Positions 35,980 through 44,986 of a DNA stretch of 64,000 nucleotides are shown piece after piece. The stretch is from Brevibacterium renqingii. Lineage in GTDB: Bacteria; Actinomycetota; Actinomycetes; Actinomycetales; Brevibacteriaceae. The number at the start of each line of letters is the position of its first letter. Positions within the stretch are counted from its first letter, which is position 1. The position numbers and the translations under genes are program-made. A model generated the notes under the pieces. It was not told the origin of the DNA. It saw only the letters and a program-made list of their open reading frames with translations, and searched no databases. Location: the NCBI RefSeq assembly GCF_017808105.1, contig NZ_JADBHF010000012.1:62001-126000 (forward strand), in the 5' to 3' direction.

Positions 35980-36567
35980 TCAGCGCTCCCCGGGCTTCAA
36001 CCCTACATCTTCGGGCTCAGCGCCGTCATCCTTTCCGACGCTGCCGCCCTGGGTCTCCTGCGGCTCCGTCGCGGTCCGTCCGGCCTCAGGCTTCGCCTCC
36101 TCCTCGAGCTCCTTGAGCAGATCCTTGAGCTCCGAGCGAATGAAGTCTCGCGTGGCGACCTCGCGCATCGCGATGCGCAGTGCCGCCACCTCCCTGGCCA
36201 GGTACTCGGTGTCGGCGAGGTTGCGTTCGGCGCGCTGCCGATCGTGCTCGAATTCGACGCGGTCACGATCGGTGCTGCGATTCTCCGCGAGCAGGATCAG
36301 CGGCGCAGCGTATGACGCCTGCAGCGACAGGATGAGTGTGAGCAGAGTGAAGTTCAGCGACCGGGGGTCGAACTGCCACGCTTCGGGCAGCAGAGTGTTC
36401 CACAGAAGCCACACCGTGCAGAAGACCGTCATGCCAACGAGGAAAGCCGGGGTGCCCATGAAACGGGCGAACGCTTCGGCGCCGCGACCGAAGGCCTCGG
36501 GGGAGACGGCGAAGCTGGGCAGTCTGCGCTTGCTCGACCGTGGGATCTCGAAATCGTCGACTGCCAT
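35980..36567 (-). CDS. DUF1003 membrane protein
   Basis: A 195-residue protein with two membrane helices (about 40-60 and 70-95). The conserved DUF1003 pattern is LWNTLLPEAWQFDPRSLNF and QASYAAPLILLAENRSTDRDR. A long charged helix follows (about 98-155), then an acidic, Gly/Pro-rich tail. The function is not known. It starts two nt after the stop of the MgtE-N/CBS gene, with GGGGG upstream, so both are one transcript. The pairing recurs in actinobacteria and may point to a role in magnesium or cation homeostasis (inference). Confidence 0.88.
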   Translation of the reverse strand: MAVDDFEIPRSSKRRLPSFAVSPEAFGRGAEAFARFMGTPAFLVGMTVFCTVWLLWNTLLPEAWQFDPRSLNFTLLTLILSLQASYAAPLILLAENRSTDRDRVEFEHDRQRAERNLADTEYLAREVAALRIAMREVATRDFIRSELKDLLKELEEEAKPEAGRTATEPQETQGGSVGKDDGAEPEDVGLKPGER

Positions 36568-36569
36568 GC

Positions 36570-37844
36570 CTACCCCCTTCTGGGATCGTCTCGACCGGTG
36601 GTGCGCCAGTCCTCGGGAAGCAGCTCGTCGAGGACGTCATCGACGGTGACCACACCGACGAGGCGGTCGTTCTCGTCGGTGATCGGCACCGACACCAGAT
36701 TGTACGCGGCCAGCAGCTTCGCGACCTCTCCCAGAGCAGTGTCCGGAGACAGGGGCTCGACCTCGGTGTCGAGCATGATGCCGAGGGCCTCGTGGGGAGG
36801 GTGGCGGAGCATCTCCTGGATGTGGACGAGACCGAGGTACTTTCCGGTCGGAGTCTCCACCGGCTGTCGGCAGACGAAGACCGCCGCGGCCAATGCCGCG
36901 GGCAGATCCTCCCTGCGCACATGCGCCAATGCCTCGGCCACCGTGGCCTCAGGAGTGAGGATCACCGGCTCGGTGGTCATCAGTCCGCCGGCGGTGTCAT
37001 CGTCATAGGCCAGCAGGGTGCGCACGTCCTCTGCCTCGTCGGGCTCCATCATCGCGAGGAATCTCTCGGCCTGCTCGTCGCTGAGCTCACCGAGGAGATC
37101 GGCCGCGTCATCGGGTTCCATCTCCTCGAGCACGGTCACGGCGCGTTCGGTCTCGAGGCCGGTGAGGACCTCGATCTGCGTCTCCGCCGGCAGCTCCTCC
37201 ACGACATCTGCGAGGCGCTCGTCGTCGAGGGCCCGCGCCACCTGAAGCCGCCTGGCCGAGTTCATCTCGAAGAGCACATCGGCGAGGTCGGCGGGTTTCG
37301 TGTCCTGATAGGCGGCGATGAGCTGGGTGGCCTCCTGGTCGACCTCGGAGTCGGCCGGATGGTCGGCGTCGGTCCAATCGATCTGCTTCGTCTCGCCGCG
37401 GCGGCGGAAGGCCGCGAAGGCGCTTCGTTCGGGAACCCGACGCACGAAGAGGCGGGTGACCTCCCAGTCCTTGTTCACCTGCTGCTCGATCCCCACATCC
37501 TCGACGAGGATGGGCGAATCGTCCTCCCGCAGACGCAGTCGACGGTCGAGGAGATCGTTGATGACGAGAGTCTCCGACTGGCGCTGTTCGAAGCGACGCA
37601 TATTCACCAGACCGGTGGTGATGACCTGGCCGGAGTCGATCGCGGTGACCCGGCCCATCGGGACGAAGACGCGCCGTCTGCCCGGAACCTCGACGACGAG
37701 GCCGATCACCCGGGGGAACTGGCGCATGGTCGCCCGATAGACGATGACGGCATCGCGGACCCGCCCGACCTGATCTCCGAGAGGGTCGAAGACGGGGGCG
37801 GAGACCAGCCGGGCGACGAAGACTCTTTTCGGTGGACCACTCAT
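36570..37844 (-). CDS. MgtE N-terminal and CBS domain protein without transport domain
   Basis: A 424-residue soluble protein. Residues 1-160 hold PRC-barrel-like beta segments (GRVRDAVIVYR, VFVPMGRVTAID). The MgtE_N helical repeats follow (about 175-280: DLADVLFEMNSARR, AETQIEVLTGLETERAVTVLEEM, EPDDAADLLGELSDEQAERFL), then two CBS motifs (MTTEPVILTPEATVAEALAH and PITDENDRLVGVVTVDDVLDE). The membrane part of MgtE is missing, so it is a sensor-like protein rather than a channel. TAGTCT six nt before the ATG suggests a leaderless mRNA. Confidence 0.9.
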   Translation of the reverse strand: MSGPPKRVFVARLVSAPVFDPLGDQVGRVRDAVIVYRATMRQFPRVIGLVVEVPGRRRVFVPMGRVTAIDSGQVITTGLVNMRRFEQRQSETLVINDLLDRRLRLREDDSPILVEDVGIEQQVNKDWEVTRLFVRRVPERSAFAAFRRRGETKQIDWTDADHPADSEVDQEATQLIAAYQDTKPADLADVLFEMNSARRLQVARALDDERLADVVEELPAETQIEVLTGLETERAVTVLEEMEPDDAADLLGELSDEQAERFLAMMEPDEAEDVRTLLAYDDDTAGGLMTTEPVILTPEATVAEALAHVRREDLPAALAAAVFVCRQPVETPTGKYLGLVHIQEMLRHPPHEALGIMLDTEVEPLSPDTALGEVAKLLAAYNLVSVPITDENDRLVGVVTVDDVLDELLPEDWRTTGRDDPRRG

Positions 37845-37850
37845 GATCTC

Positions 37851-37856
37851 AGACTA
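37851..37856 (-). promoter_or_regulatory. TAGTCT -10 box of a leaderless gene
   Basis: Read on the minus strand, TAGTCT lies six nt before the ATG at 37844; no ribosome site is visible. Confidence 0.6.
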
Positions 37857-37915
37857 CGTGGTGGCCGTGCGTCTGCGGGCCGCAGCCGCCGAATTCGACG
37901 CAGATCACAGCTGAC

Positions 37916-37932
37916 GGCCATCGACGATGGCC
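37916..37932. repeat. 17-bp palindrome in the 37.9-kb gap
   Basis: GGCCATCG-A-CGATGGCC is perfect. It lies 160 nt before the secreted phosphoesterase gene and 72 nt before the divergent MgtE-like gene. An operator is possible; nothing else is recognised in this 250-bp gap except the AGGAG site at 38082-38086. Confidence 0.5.
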
Positions 37933-38094
37933 GGACCGCCGGCAGCGCGGGAGGCAGCGGCCGGGGCATGAGCCCGGCAACCCGGTTCGACGGCGATTCA
38001 TCAAGCCGTCCTGATGGCTTCACCTCGGCGTCGCTCGGTCTCCCTAGCGTCGTGACTCGGCAGATGCAGCCACAGTCGAATACAGGAGACATCC

Positions 38095-40017
38095 ATGCAC
38101 GCACGACGAATCCATCCCCGTACAGCCGTCGCAGGTCTGGGGGCCTGCGCCGCGCTCTCGCTCTTCGCCCCGCTGCTCTCACCCACAGCGGCGGTGGCAT
38201 CCGAGGCGCCGGCCGAACTCTACCGAGGACATGTGCAGGTCGACCGGGGGCAAGCGGCCGATCCGGAGCAATTCACCGGCCAGGTCTTCGACGATGTCAA
38301 TGAGAACTCGAAACTCGACGGCGACGAACGCGGCATCCCCGGGGTCGCAGTGTCCAATGGGGTCGACGTCGTTCAGACCGACGGAGCCGGTCGCTACTCG
38401 CTGCCGGTGCGCGAGAACATGACCGTCTCCGTCACCCAGCCCGCAGGTTGGCAGGTCCCCGTCGACGAGGACAAGGTCGCGCAGTTCAGCTACAACCATC
38501 TGCCGGAAGGCTCCGGGGACCTCAAGTACGGCGGAATCGAACCGACGGGCCCGACCCCGAAGGCCGTGAATTTCCCGATGATCGAGTCCCAGGCCTCGGC
38601 GGAATCGGAGCAGAATTGCCCGATCGCCTCCGACACGCAGACCTATGACCGGACCGAGGTCGGCTATGCCCGCGATGGTGCTGTCGGAGACCTGGCCGAT
38701 CGTGATGACTACGGCGCCTGCGGCGTGCTGCTGCTGGGCGACAATGTGGGCGATGACCTCAGCCTCAACGATGAACTGCGTGACATCTACTCGCAGATGA
38801 ACGGTCCCGTCCGGGTCGCGCCCGGCAACCACGACCAGGACTACGACGCCGTCGACGACTCCCATGCTCTCGACACGTTCCGCGACCAGTTCGGTCCGGC
38901 CCACTTCTCCTATGACGTCGGCAAGACCCATTTCGTGGTCCTCGACAGCATCGAATACGAGGGCAGGGCGAATCAGAAGAAGTACAAGGAGAAGATCACT
39001 GAGGAACAGCTGACCTGGCTGGAGAACGATCTGAAGAACGTCCCGAAGAACGCCCACGTCGTCATCGCCACGCATGCGCCGATCCTCACCCACCGCGAGG
39101 TCGTGGTCGACAACGCCGAGGACTTCTACGATGTCATCGCCGACTATCCGAACACAGTGACCGTGGGCGGTCACACGCACACTCAGGAGAATCTCGTGGC
39201 CGGAGAGAGGCGCGAGGAATGGACCGACGCCGGGATCGACGAGCTCTCCCACACCCAGATCGTGGCCGGTGCGGTCTCCGGCGACTGGTACTCCGGAGGC
39301 CTGAATGCCGACGGACTGCCGTACGCTTTCACTTCGGACGCTTCGGAGCCCGGTGTCCTCACGCTCGAGTTCGACGGTGCTGCGCGCAGCGAACGCTACA
39401 CCGTCCGCAACGAGTCCGATGACCATCAGCTGCTGCTCGGCGTGAACTCACCGCAGTGGCGCGACTGGGCGCAGAAAGCTCAGGAATGGCAGGACGCGGA
39501 CAAGACCGGTCCGGCCCCGGAGCCGATCTCGGAGCGAGTCGTCACGCGGAAGGACCTCGAACGAGGCGACACCTGGCTGACCTCGAGCTTCCTGGCGGGA
39601 ACCTCGGACGCCCGAGTCGAGGTCAGCTTCGACGGCAAGAGGCCGGACCAGGCAGAGCATACGCAGCCCGGCAGGGGAGAGGAACTGGCCGAGGGCTGGG
39701 AGTACACCGACCCGTACACGGCTTCGCAGAACCTGCGCACCTCCGGCAGCGTCGGGCAGTCGAGCTCCCACCTGTGGCGAGCCGAGATCCCCTCGGACCT
39801 CGACCTGGGGACCCACACCGCCGAGGTGACTGCAACCGACCGCTACGGCCGTGAGTTCACTCAGACCGTCCGGTTCACCGTGGTCGAGGACGAGGCGCAG
39901 GCCAGCAGCGAATCGCAGAAGCTGCTGCGCGGCGACGGCTTCGACCTGCACCAGGAGAAGAAGGTCACCGGAGACGACCGCAGGGGACTGGACTCCGAAG
40001 AGGCCCGCAGCAGCTAA
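38095..40017 (+). CDS. Secreted calcineurin-like metallophosphoesterase
   Basis: A 640-residue exported protein. The signal peptide covers about residues 1-35 (RR near the start, AVASEA cleavage region). A beta-sandwich like that of SdrD-B/Cna-B follows: FDDVNENSKLDGDERGIPGV. The catalytic part has SDTQTY (Asp180), LLLGDNVGDD, APGNHDQDYD (Asn245-His246), ATHAPIL and GGHTHTQEN, a full two-metal set. A C-terminal beta domain follows and the last 40 residues are Glu/Lys/Ser rich. It may clean phosphate from lipoteichoic or nucleotide substrates; unknown. AGGAG seven nt before the ATG. Its stop overlaps the next gene's stop. Confidence 0.9.
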   Translation: MHARRIHPRTAVAGLGACAALSLFAPLLSPTAAVASEAPAELYRGHVQVDRGQAADPEQFTGQVFDDVNENSKLDGDERGIPGVAVSNGVDVVQTDGAGRYSLPVRENMTVSVTQPAGWQVPVDEDKVAQFSYNHLPEGSGDLKYGGIEPTGPTPKAVNFPMIESQASAESEQNCPIASDTQTYDRTEVGYARDGAVGDLADRDDYGACGVLLLGDNVGDDLSLNDELRDIYSQMNGPVRVAPGNHDQDYDAVDDSHALDTFRDQFGPAHFSYDVGKTHFVVLDSIEYEGRANQKKYKEKITEEQLTWLENDLKNVPKNAHVVIATHAPILTHREVVVDNAEDFYDVIADYPNTVTVGGHTHTQENLVAGERREEWTDAGIDELSHTQIVAGAVSGDWYSGGLNADGLPYAFTSDASEPGVLTLEFDGAARSERYTVRNESDDHQLLLGVNSPQWRDWAQKAQEWQDADKTGPAPEPISERVVTRKDLERGDTWLTSSFLAGTSDARVEVSFDGKRPDQAEHTQPGRGEELAEGWEYTDPYTASQNLRTSGSVGQSSSHLWRAEIPSDLDLGTHTAEVTATDRYGREFTQTVRFTVVEDEAQASSESQKLLRGDGFDLHQEKKVTGDDRRGLDSEEARSS

Positions 40018-41123
40018 GACAGGGCGGTGAATGCCCGGACGAAGTCGGGTGAGACGGCGCCGAGAGTCGGCGGCTGCCCCCATCCGGCTTCGTCCGGCGC
40101 TGCCGCGGCATGGGCGTCGAGGATCGCCAGGCTCAGAGCATCGGCTGCCGCGGCAGTGATGGCGACGAGCTCCCGGGTGGAGTGATCGAAGCCTTCGGGC
40201 AGCGCCCGTGACCCGGTGGCGATGCCGAAGACCGTGTCACCGTCATAGAGGGTGTGCGAGGGCTGCACGGCACGAGCGATGCCCGCATGCGCCCCCGCCG
40301 CCATGCGAGTGACCTCCGCCGAATCCAGCGCCGCATCGGTGGCGACGACCGCGATCGTCGTATTCTTCGCAGCGGTGCCCGGACCGGGCGCCGCTGGCAG
40401 GCCGGTCACAGCCGGCAGATCGAGGCCGTAGGAGCGCAGCAGCGGGTCCAGCCACAATCCTCCGGTCGGAGTGCCGATCGTGCCCATGGAGTTCGCCGCG
40501 ACCAGGGCCGCGACCGTGACTCCGCTGGGCAGACGGATCGCGAAGGAGCCGAGCCCGCTGCGCAGGGTCTGGAAGCCCGAACGCGCTCCGAGGCCCGCCC
40601 CGAGGCTGCCCCTGGGCACCACCTCGGCGCCGGTGTCTCCGCCATCCCCGGACAGCGCTGCACGTGCGGCCAGAGACCCTTCCTCCGGGGTGGGCGGGGC
40701 CACGGAGCCGTCACCGCGACCGAGATCGAAGATCGCGGCCGCGGGAACCAGCGGAATGACCGTGTCGTCCAGCCCCGGGGCGGGGAAACCACGGCCTGCC
40801 TCGGCGAGAGCCGTGACGACTCCGCTGACGGAGGCTAGTCCGAGTGCGGACCCGCCCGTGAGAACGATGGCGTCGGCGCCGTAGGAATGCGTGCCGGGCG
40901 CGATGACATCGGTCTCGTGGGTGGCCGGTCCGCCTCCGCGGACATCGACGCCGACGGTCGATCCCGGGGGAGGCAGCACCACGCTGAGGCCGGTCAGCCG
41001 ATGTCGGGAGAACTCTCCGGCGTGACCGAGACCGATCCCCGGGACCTCGAGGATCCCACGGCCGCGGACCGGGCCGGCGCTCCTCTCAGCTGCCGACCCG
41101 GCGTCGTGGCCGCTGTCGATCAT
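40014..41123 (-). CDS. P1-family peptidase (DmpA/NylC-like, self-cleaving)
   Basis: A 369-residue N-terminal-nucleophile hydrolase of the DmpA/NylC/P1 family. The self-cleavage site is AAKNTTIAVVATDA, with Asn254 and the nucleophile Thr255. GVDVRGGGPATHETDVIAPG and DAIVLTGGSALGLASVSGV are the conserved N-terminal blocks. Known members include L-aminopeptidase D-esterase and 6-aminohexanoate-oligomer hydrolase. The ATG overlaps the pepP stop (ATGA), so both are translated together and probably act in peptide breakdown. Its stop overlaps the convergent phosphoesterase stop by four bases. Confidence 0.92.
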   Translation of the reverse strand: MIDSGHDAGSAAERSAGPVRGRGILEVPGIGLGHAGEFSRHRLTGLSVVLPPPGSTVGVDVRGGGPATHETDVIAPGTHSYGADAIVLTGGSALGLASVSGVVTALAEAGRGFPAPGLDDTVIPLVPAAAIFDLGRGDGSVAPPTPEEGSLAARAALSGDGGDTGAEVVPRGSLGAGLGARSGFQTLRSGLGSFAIRLPSGVTVAALVAANSMGTIGTPTGGLWLDPLLRSYGLDLPAVTGLPAAPGPGTAAKNTTIAVVATDAALDSAEVTRMAAGAHAGIARAVQPSHTLYDGDTVFGIATGSRALPEGFDHSTRELVAITAAAADALSLAILDAHAAAAPDEAGWGQPPTLGAVSPDFVRAFTALS

Positions 41124-42634
41124 CGGCCCTGCACCCAGGCCTCGACCTCCGCGCGGGTGCGGGGGAAGCCGGCGGAGAGATTCTCCACTCCTTCGACGGT
41201 GACGAGCACATCGTCCTCGATGCGCACACCGTTGCCGCGGAACTCCTCCGGCAGGAGCAGATCATCGGACTTGAAGTACAGTCCGGGTTCGATGGTGAAG
41301 ACCATCCCCGGCTCGAGCTGAGCATCGAGGTACATCTCCGCCCTGGCCTGCGCACAGTCATGGACGTCGAGACCGAGATGGTGGCTGGTGCCGTGCACCA
41401 TCCACCTGCGGTGCTGCTGACCCTCGGGCGAGAGCGATTCCGCGGCGGCGACGGGCAGGACGCCGAACTCCTCGAGTCGTTCGGCGATGACTTCCATGGC
41501 CGCCTCGTGGACCTCCCTGAACTTCACCGGCCGGTTGACGTGGTCGGCGGCGACGGCGAAGGCGGCATCGGAGGCCGCGAGCACGGCATCGTAGATCTTC
41601 GCCTGCACCTCGGTGAAGGTGCCGGACACCGGCAGGGTGCGGGTGATGTCCGCAGTGTAGAGCGAGTCGGCTTCTGCGCCGGCGTCGACGAGCACGAGGT
41701 CGCCGTCCCTGACCTGACCGTCGTTGCGGATCCAGTGCAGAGTGCAGGCGTTGTTGCCCGATGCCGCGATCGTGTCGTAGCCGACCCCGTTGCCGTCGGA
41801 GCGGGCGGCGGTCTCGAAGGCGGTTTCGATGACGCGTTCTCCACGACGGTGTCTGACCGCCTGCGGCAGAGAGGCGACGACGTTGTCGAAGCCGGCACGG
41901 GTGATGGCGACCGCTTCGCGCAGAGCAGCGATCTCGTGGTCGTCCTTGATCAGGCGCAGCTCGGAGAGAGTCTGCGCCAGTTCTGCGTCCCCGGCCTCAG
42001 AAGTCTCGAGGTCGGCCTGGACCTGGGTCCGGGCGAGGTCGATGACTCCGTCGATGCGGGAATCTGCTTGGCGCACGAGACGCACGGAGATGGCCCCGAG
42101 GTCCTTGGTGATGGCGTCGTCGACGATGGCGGAGTTCTCCGTGGCGATGCCGGTCATGGTCGACATGGCCGCGAGGTCCGCTCGCGGGCCGACCCAGTAT
42201 TCGCCGTAGCGGGAGTCGGAGAAGAACTCTTCGGTGTCGGCACCGGCACGGGGGCGGAAGTACAGAGTCACCTCGTGGCCGTCGTCGGAGGGTTCGAAGA
42301 CGAGGACGGCGTCGGGTTCGGAATCGGCCTCGAGACCGGTCAGGTGGATGAAAGCCGAATGCGCCCGGAAACGGTAGTCGGTGTCGTTCGACCGGACCTT
42401 GAGCCCGCCGGCCGGAACGACGAGCCGTTCTCCGGGGAAGGCGGCAGAGACCTGGGCACGGCGTGCGGGAGTGAATCCGGCGGCGGCGAGGGCTTCGGCA
42501 TTGAGCGGGGTGCGATCCCACCCGGAGGCGACGAAATCGCGGAAGGCCTGAGAATTCGGGCGGTGTGAGCGGTTGTTGACGCGGTCTGCGAGTGCCTGAG
42601 TCGTGTCTGGTGTGTCTGAGTTCTGCTCTGTCAT
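41120..42634 (-). CDS. pepP: Xaa-Pro aminopeptidase (aminopeptidase P)
   Basis: A 504-residue M24B aminopeptidase that removes N-terminal residues before proline. The N-terminal creatinase-like domain is followed by the pita-bread catalytic domain. Two-metal ligands are visible: LVDAGAEADSLYTADITRTL (two Asp), HGTSHHLGLDVHD (His), FTIEPGLYF (Glu) and GVRIEDDVLVT (Glu). Length fits the E. coli-type enzyme with a short N-terminal extension. TAGACT lies six nt before the ATG with no ribosome site, so it is probably leaderless. It is divergent from the PHP gene. Confidence 0.95.
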   Translation of the reverse strand: MTEQNSDTPDTTQALADRVNNRSHRPNSQAFRDFVASGWDRTPLNAEALAAAGFTPARRAQVSAAFPGERLVVPAGGLKVRSNDTDYRFRAHSAFIHLTGLEADSEPDAVLVFEPSDDGHEVTLYFRPRAGADTEEFFSDSRYGEYWVGPRADLAAMSTMTGIATENSAIVDDAITKDLGAISVRLVRQADSRIDGVIDLARTQVQADLETSEAGDAELAQTLSELRLIKDDHEIAALREAVAITRAGFDNVVASLPQAVRHRRGERVIETAFETAARSDGNGVGYDTIAASGNNACTLHWIRNDGQVRDGDLVLVDAGAEADSLYTADITRTLPVSGTFTEVQAKIYDAVLAASDAAFAVAADHVNRPVKFREVHEAAMEVIAERLEEFGVLPVAAAESLSPEGQQHRRWMVHGTSHHLGLDVHDCAQARAEMYLDAQLEPGMVFTIEPGLYFKSDDLLLPEEFRGNGVRIEDDVLVTVEGVENLSAGFPRTRAEVEAWVQGR

Positions 42635-42640
42635 GCTCCC

Positions 42641-42706
42641 AGTCTAGGCGGCCCGGCTGACTCGGGGTCCGCATGGGGAAGACGGAACGACAGATGCAGA
42701 TAGACT
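42641..42706. promoter_or_regulatory. Divergent leaderless promoters of pepP and the PHP gene
   Basis: TAGACT on the minus strand (42641-42646) lies six nt before the pepP ATG; the same TAGACT on the plus strand (42701-42706) lies six nt before the PHP ATG at 42713. The two boxes are identical and equally placed. Confidence 0.65.
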
Positions 42707-42712
42707 GTGACC

Positions 42713-43570
42713 ATGGTCATCGATCTCCATGTGCACACCGCATTCTCGGACGGGACCCAGACTCCTTCCGAACTCATCTCCGAAGCCTCGATGGAAGGCA
42801 TCGACGTCGTCGGCATCACGGACCACGACACCACGGCGGGTTGGACGCTGGCAGAGGACGCCGCACGGGTCTACGGCCTCGGACTCGTCCGCGGCATGGA
42901 GATCTCCTGTCGGTACGAGGGCATCAGCGTGCACCTGCTGTCCTACCTCCACGACCCCTACGACACGGGACTGGCCGAGGTCGTGCAGGAGACCAGGCGG
43001 GCGCGCCTGCACCGCACGCACCTCATCATCGAGCGCCTGGCCGAGGACTATCCGATCGACATGGACGCGGTGCTCTCGGTCTCCGGTGAGGACGCCACGA
43101 TCGGACGTCCGCACATCGCCGACGCCCTCGTGGCGGCCGGTGTCGTCGAGACCCGCACGGAGGCCTTCTCCTCGATCCTGTCCAGTCGCGGCAAGTACCA
43201 TGTGGCGCTGCCGACGATCGACCCGATCACCGCGATCGGGCTCATCCGCGAAGCCGGCGGAGTCTCGGTCTTCGCCCATCCGCGCGCGGCCATGCGCGGA
43301 CGTGTCGTCCCCGATTCCGCGATGACGGAGTTCATCGCCGCCGGCCTCGACGGTCTCGAGGTCGACCATCGGGACAATCCTCCGCAGGAACGGGAATCCA
43401 TGCGCAGGCTCGCCCATGAGCACGATCTCATCATCACCGGCTCGAGCGACTATCACGGGACGGGGAAACCCAATCGCCTCGGCGAACACGTCACCACCGA
43501 GCACATGCTCGCCCGGCTGCTCGACCGTGCCGCTTCCCGGCCCAGGGGAGTCGACTTCATCCAAGGCTGA
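42713..43570 (+). CDS. PHP-domain phosphoesterase (TrpH/YciV-like)
   Basis: A 285-residue PHP protein. Metal motifs are IDLHVHTAFSDG (residues 4-15), GITDHDT, GMEISC, the central HLLSY and VFAHP, and ITGSSDYHG near the end. The pattern matches YciV/TrpH, now known in E. coli as the 5'-3' exonuclease RNase AM that matures rRNA 5' ends; other PHP members are nucleotide phosphatases. ATG 42713 fits the -10 box; a GTG six bases earlier is less likely. Identity of the substrate is open. Confidence 0.9.
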   Translation: MVIDLHVHTAFSDGTQTPSELISEASMEGIDVVGITDHDTTAGWTLAEDAARVYGLGLVRGMEISCRYEGISVHLLSYLHDPYDTGLAEVVQETRRARLHRTHLIIERLAEDYPIDMDAVLSVSGEDATIGRPHIADALVAAGVVETRTEAFSSILSSRGKYHVALPTIDPITAIGLIREAGGVSVFAHPRAAMRGRVVPDSAMTEFIAAGLDGLEVDHRDNPPQERESMRRLAHEHDLIITGSSDYHGTGKPNRLGEHVTTEHMLARLLDRAASRPRGVDFIQG

Positions 43571-43582
43571 TGACTCAGGCGC

Positions 43583-43598
43583 CTCGGCCCCTGCCGAG
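43583..43598. terminator. Small hairpin between convergent genes
   Basis: CTCGGC (43583-43588) and GCCGAG (43593-43598) with loop CCCT, in the 37-bp gap between the PHP gene and the acyltransferase gene. A weak terminator candidate. Confidence 0.35.
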
Positions 43599-43607
43599 AC
43601 AGCATGC

Positions 43608-44801
43608 TCAGCCGAGAATCCTGCGCAGGCGCAGCCTGCCCCACGCGAAGCTGAGTGCATAGGATGCTGCGGCCATGGCGGCGAGGAGACCCAGATACTG
43701 GACGACGAGAAGCGCCGGTCCGGCCTCGACGTCGAAGAGCTGCTCGAAGAAGAGTTCGAGGAAGAACACATGGACCAGGAACGCGCCGAACGAGGCCGAA
43801 GCGAGGCGGGTGAACACTCTCTTCGACCGGTTGCCGAGGCGGAGGCGGGAGACGATGAGGATCACGCTGAGCGCGAGACCGACGATGAGGGGGTTCGCGT
43901 TCTCGATCGGATAGGACTTCCGAGACTCCCACCACAGCACGCCGAGGGCGGAGACAGCGAAGAGCAGGCACAGGGACCAGAGAGGCGGGCGCAGCTCGGC
44001 GGCGTGATGGATGACGAAGGCGCCGATGACGAAGTAGACGACCTGATAGGTCGCGAATCCCCATTTCCACGCGGTCTGCTCGGAGCCGAGGGCCTCGAGT
44101 ACGAAGGGGGCCCAGACGGTCGATCCGGCGAGGACGAGGGCAAGCGCTGCCAGCCTCCACGGACGCAGGCCCTTCCAGAACAGGACCAGTGTGCCGAACA
44201 CGAGGATGAGCGGGATGTACGCATAGAGGTACCACAGGTGGAAACCGGGCCGGCCGGCCTCGAGGAGGCTGCGCACGAGGTCGTGGCGGACGTTGACCTC
44301 ATCGGAGTCGAAGAGGTTGAAGCCGAGGACGAAGATGATCGACCATGCGCCCAGCGGCACGAGGTGACGGACGATCCGATCCCACATCTTCGCCTCGGTG
44401 CGCGGAGGTGCTCCTGCGAGCACGGCCCAACCGGCGATCATGAAGAACATGGGCACAGCCCAGGGGTTGACCGCCTCGGCGAGGTGTCCGAGCCACCAGG
44501 CGTCACTGCCCTCCTCGGCGCGGCCGATGAGCACTCCTCCGGAATGGCCGACCATGACGGTCAGTCCGGCGAGGACGCGCATGACGTCGACATCGTAACG
44601 ATGTCCCCTCCCATTCCCAGCGCTGCCTGCCGATGTTCGGGGCGGAGTCGTTTCCGCGCGGGCCTCCGATGCCGGTGGCGACTGCCTCGGCAGGGGTTCC
44701 CCGGTGGGGGCGAAGTCGACCCGGGTGGGTGCTGCGGGGGACTGTTCGTCCAACCGGCGTGAACCGAACAATGACTCACTCTCGTTCGTACTCGATGACA
44801 T
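43608..44801 (-). CDS. Acyltransferase 3 family membrane protein
   Basis: A 397-residue protein with a 65-residue hydrophilic, Pro/Ser-rich N-terminus, then about ten helices of the acyltransferase-3/OafA type. RYDVDVMRVLAGLTVMVGHSGG carries the family His; NPWAVPMFFMIAGWAVL and FHLWYLYAYIPLILVF are also typical. It probably O-acylates an exported glycan or lipid. The ATG at 44801 has no clear ribosome site. It is not clustered with glycan genes, so the acceptor cannot be inferred. A GATACT box upstream is too far for a leaderless start. Confidence 0.87.
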   Translation of the reverse strand: MSSSTNESESLFGSRRLDEQSPAAPTRVDFAPTGEPLPRQSPPASEARAETTPPRTSAGSAGNGRGHRYDVDVMRVLAGLTVMVGHSGGVLIGRAEEGSDAWWLGHLAEAVNPWAVPMFFMIAGWAVLAGAPPRTEAKMWDRIVRHLVPLGAWSIIFVLGFNLFDSDEVNVRHDLVRSLLEAGRPGFHLWYLYAYIPLILVFGTLVLFWKGLRPWRLAALALVLAGSTVWAPFVLEALGSEQTAWKWGFATYQVVYFVIGAFVIHHAAELRPPLWSLCLLFAVSALGVLWWESRKSYPIENANPLIVGLALSVILIVSRLRLGNRSKRVFTRLASASFGAFLVHVFFLELFFEQLFDVEAGPALLVVQYLGLLAAMAAASYALSFAWGRLRLRRILG

Positions 44802-44866
44802 TGCGTCCGGTCAGTATCGGAGACCGAATTGAACGGCATCGGGGGTCGAATTGAACACAGAGTGAA

Positions 44867-44900
44867 CGCAGGGCCCCGACCGTGCGGTCGGGGCCCTGCG
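44867..44900. terminator. Strong GC-rich terminator hairpin after the RNA helicase
   Basis: CGCAGGGCCCCGACCG (44867-44882) and its exact complement (44885-44900) leave two bases, so the innermost pairs must open. It lies 87 nt after the helicase stop on the minus strand; TTCACTCTG follows. Confidence 0.85.
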
Positions 44901-44986
44901 GGACGGATCGGGGCTCACCCGGCATCGAGGCTCACCCGGGGGCGGGGCTCACCAGGTGGTGGGGGGCGTGGCGTGGCGCGAGCTGA

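Noticed and set aside
37857-38094. Riboswitch before the secreted phosphoesterase
   Set aside because: Only simple stems are visible; no known riboswitch core could be recognised.
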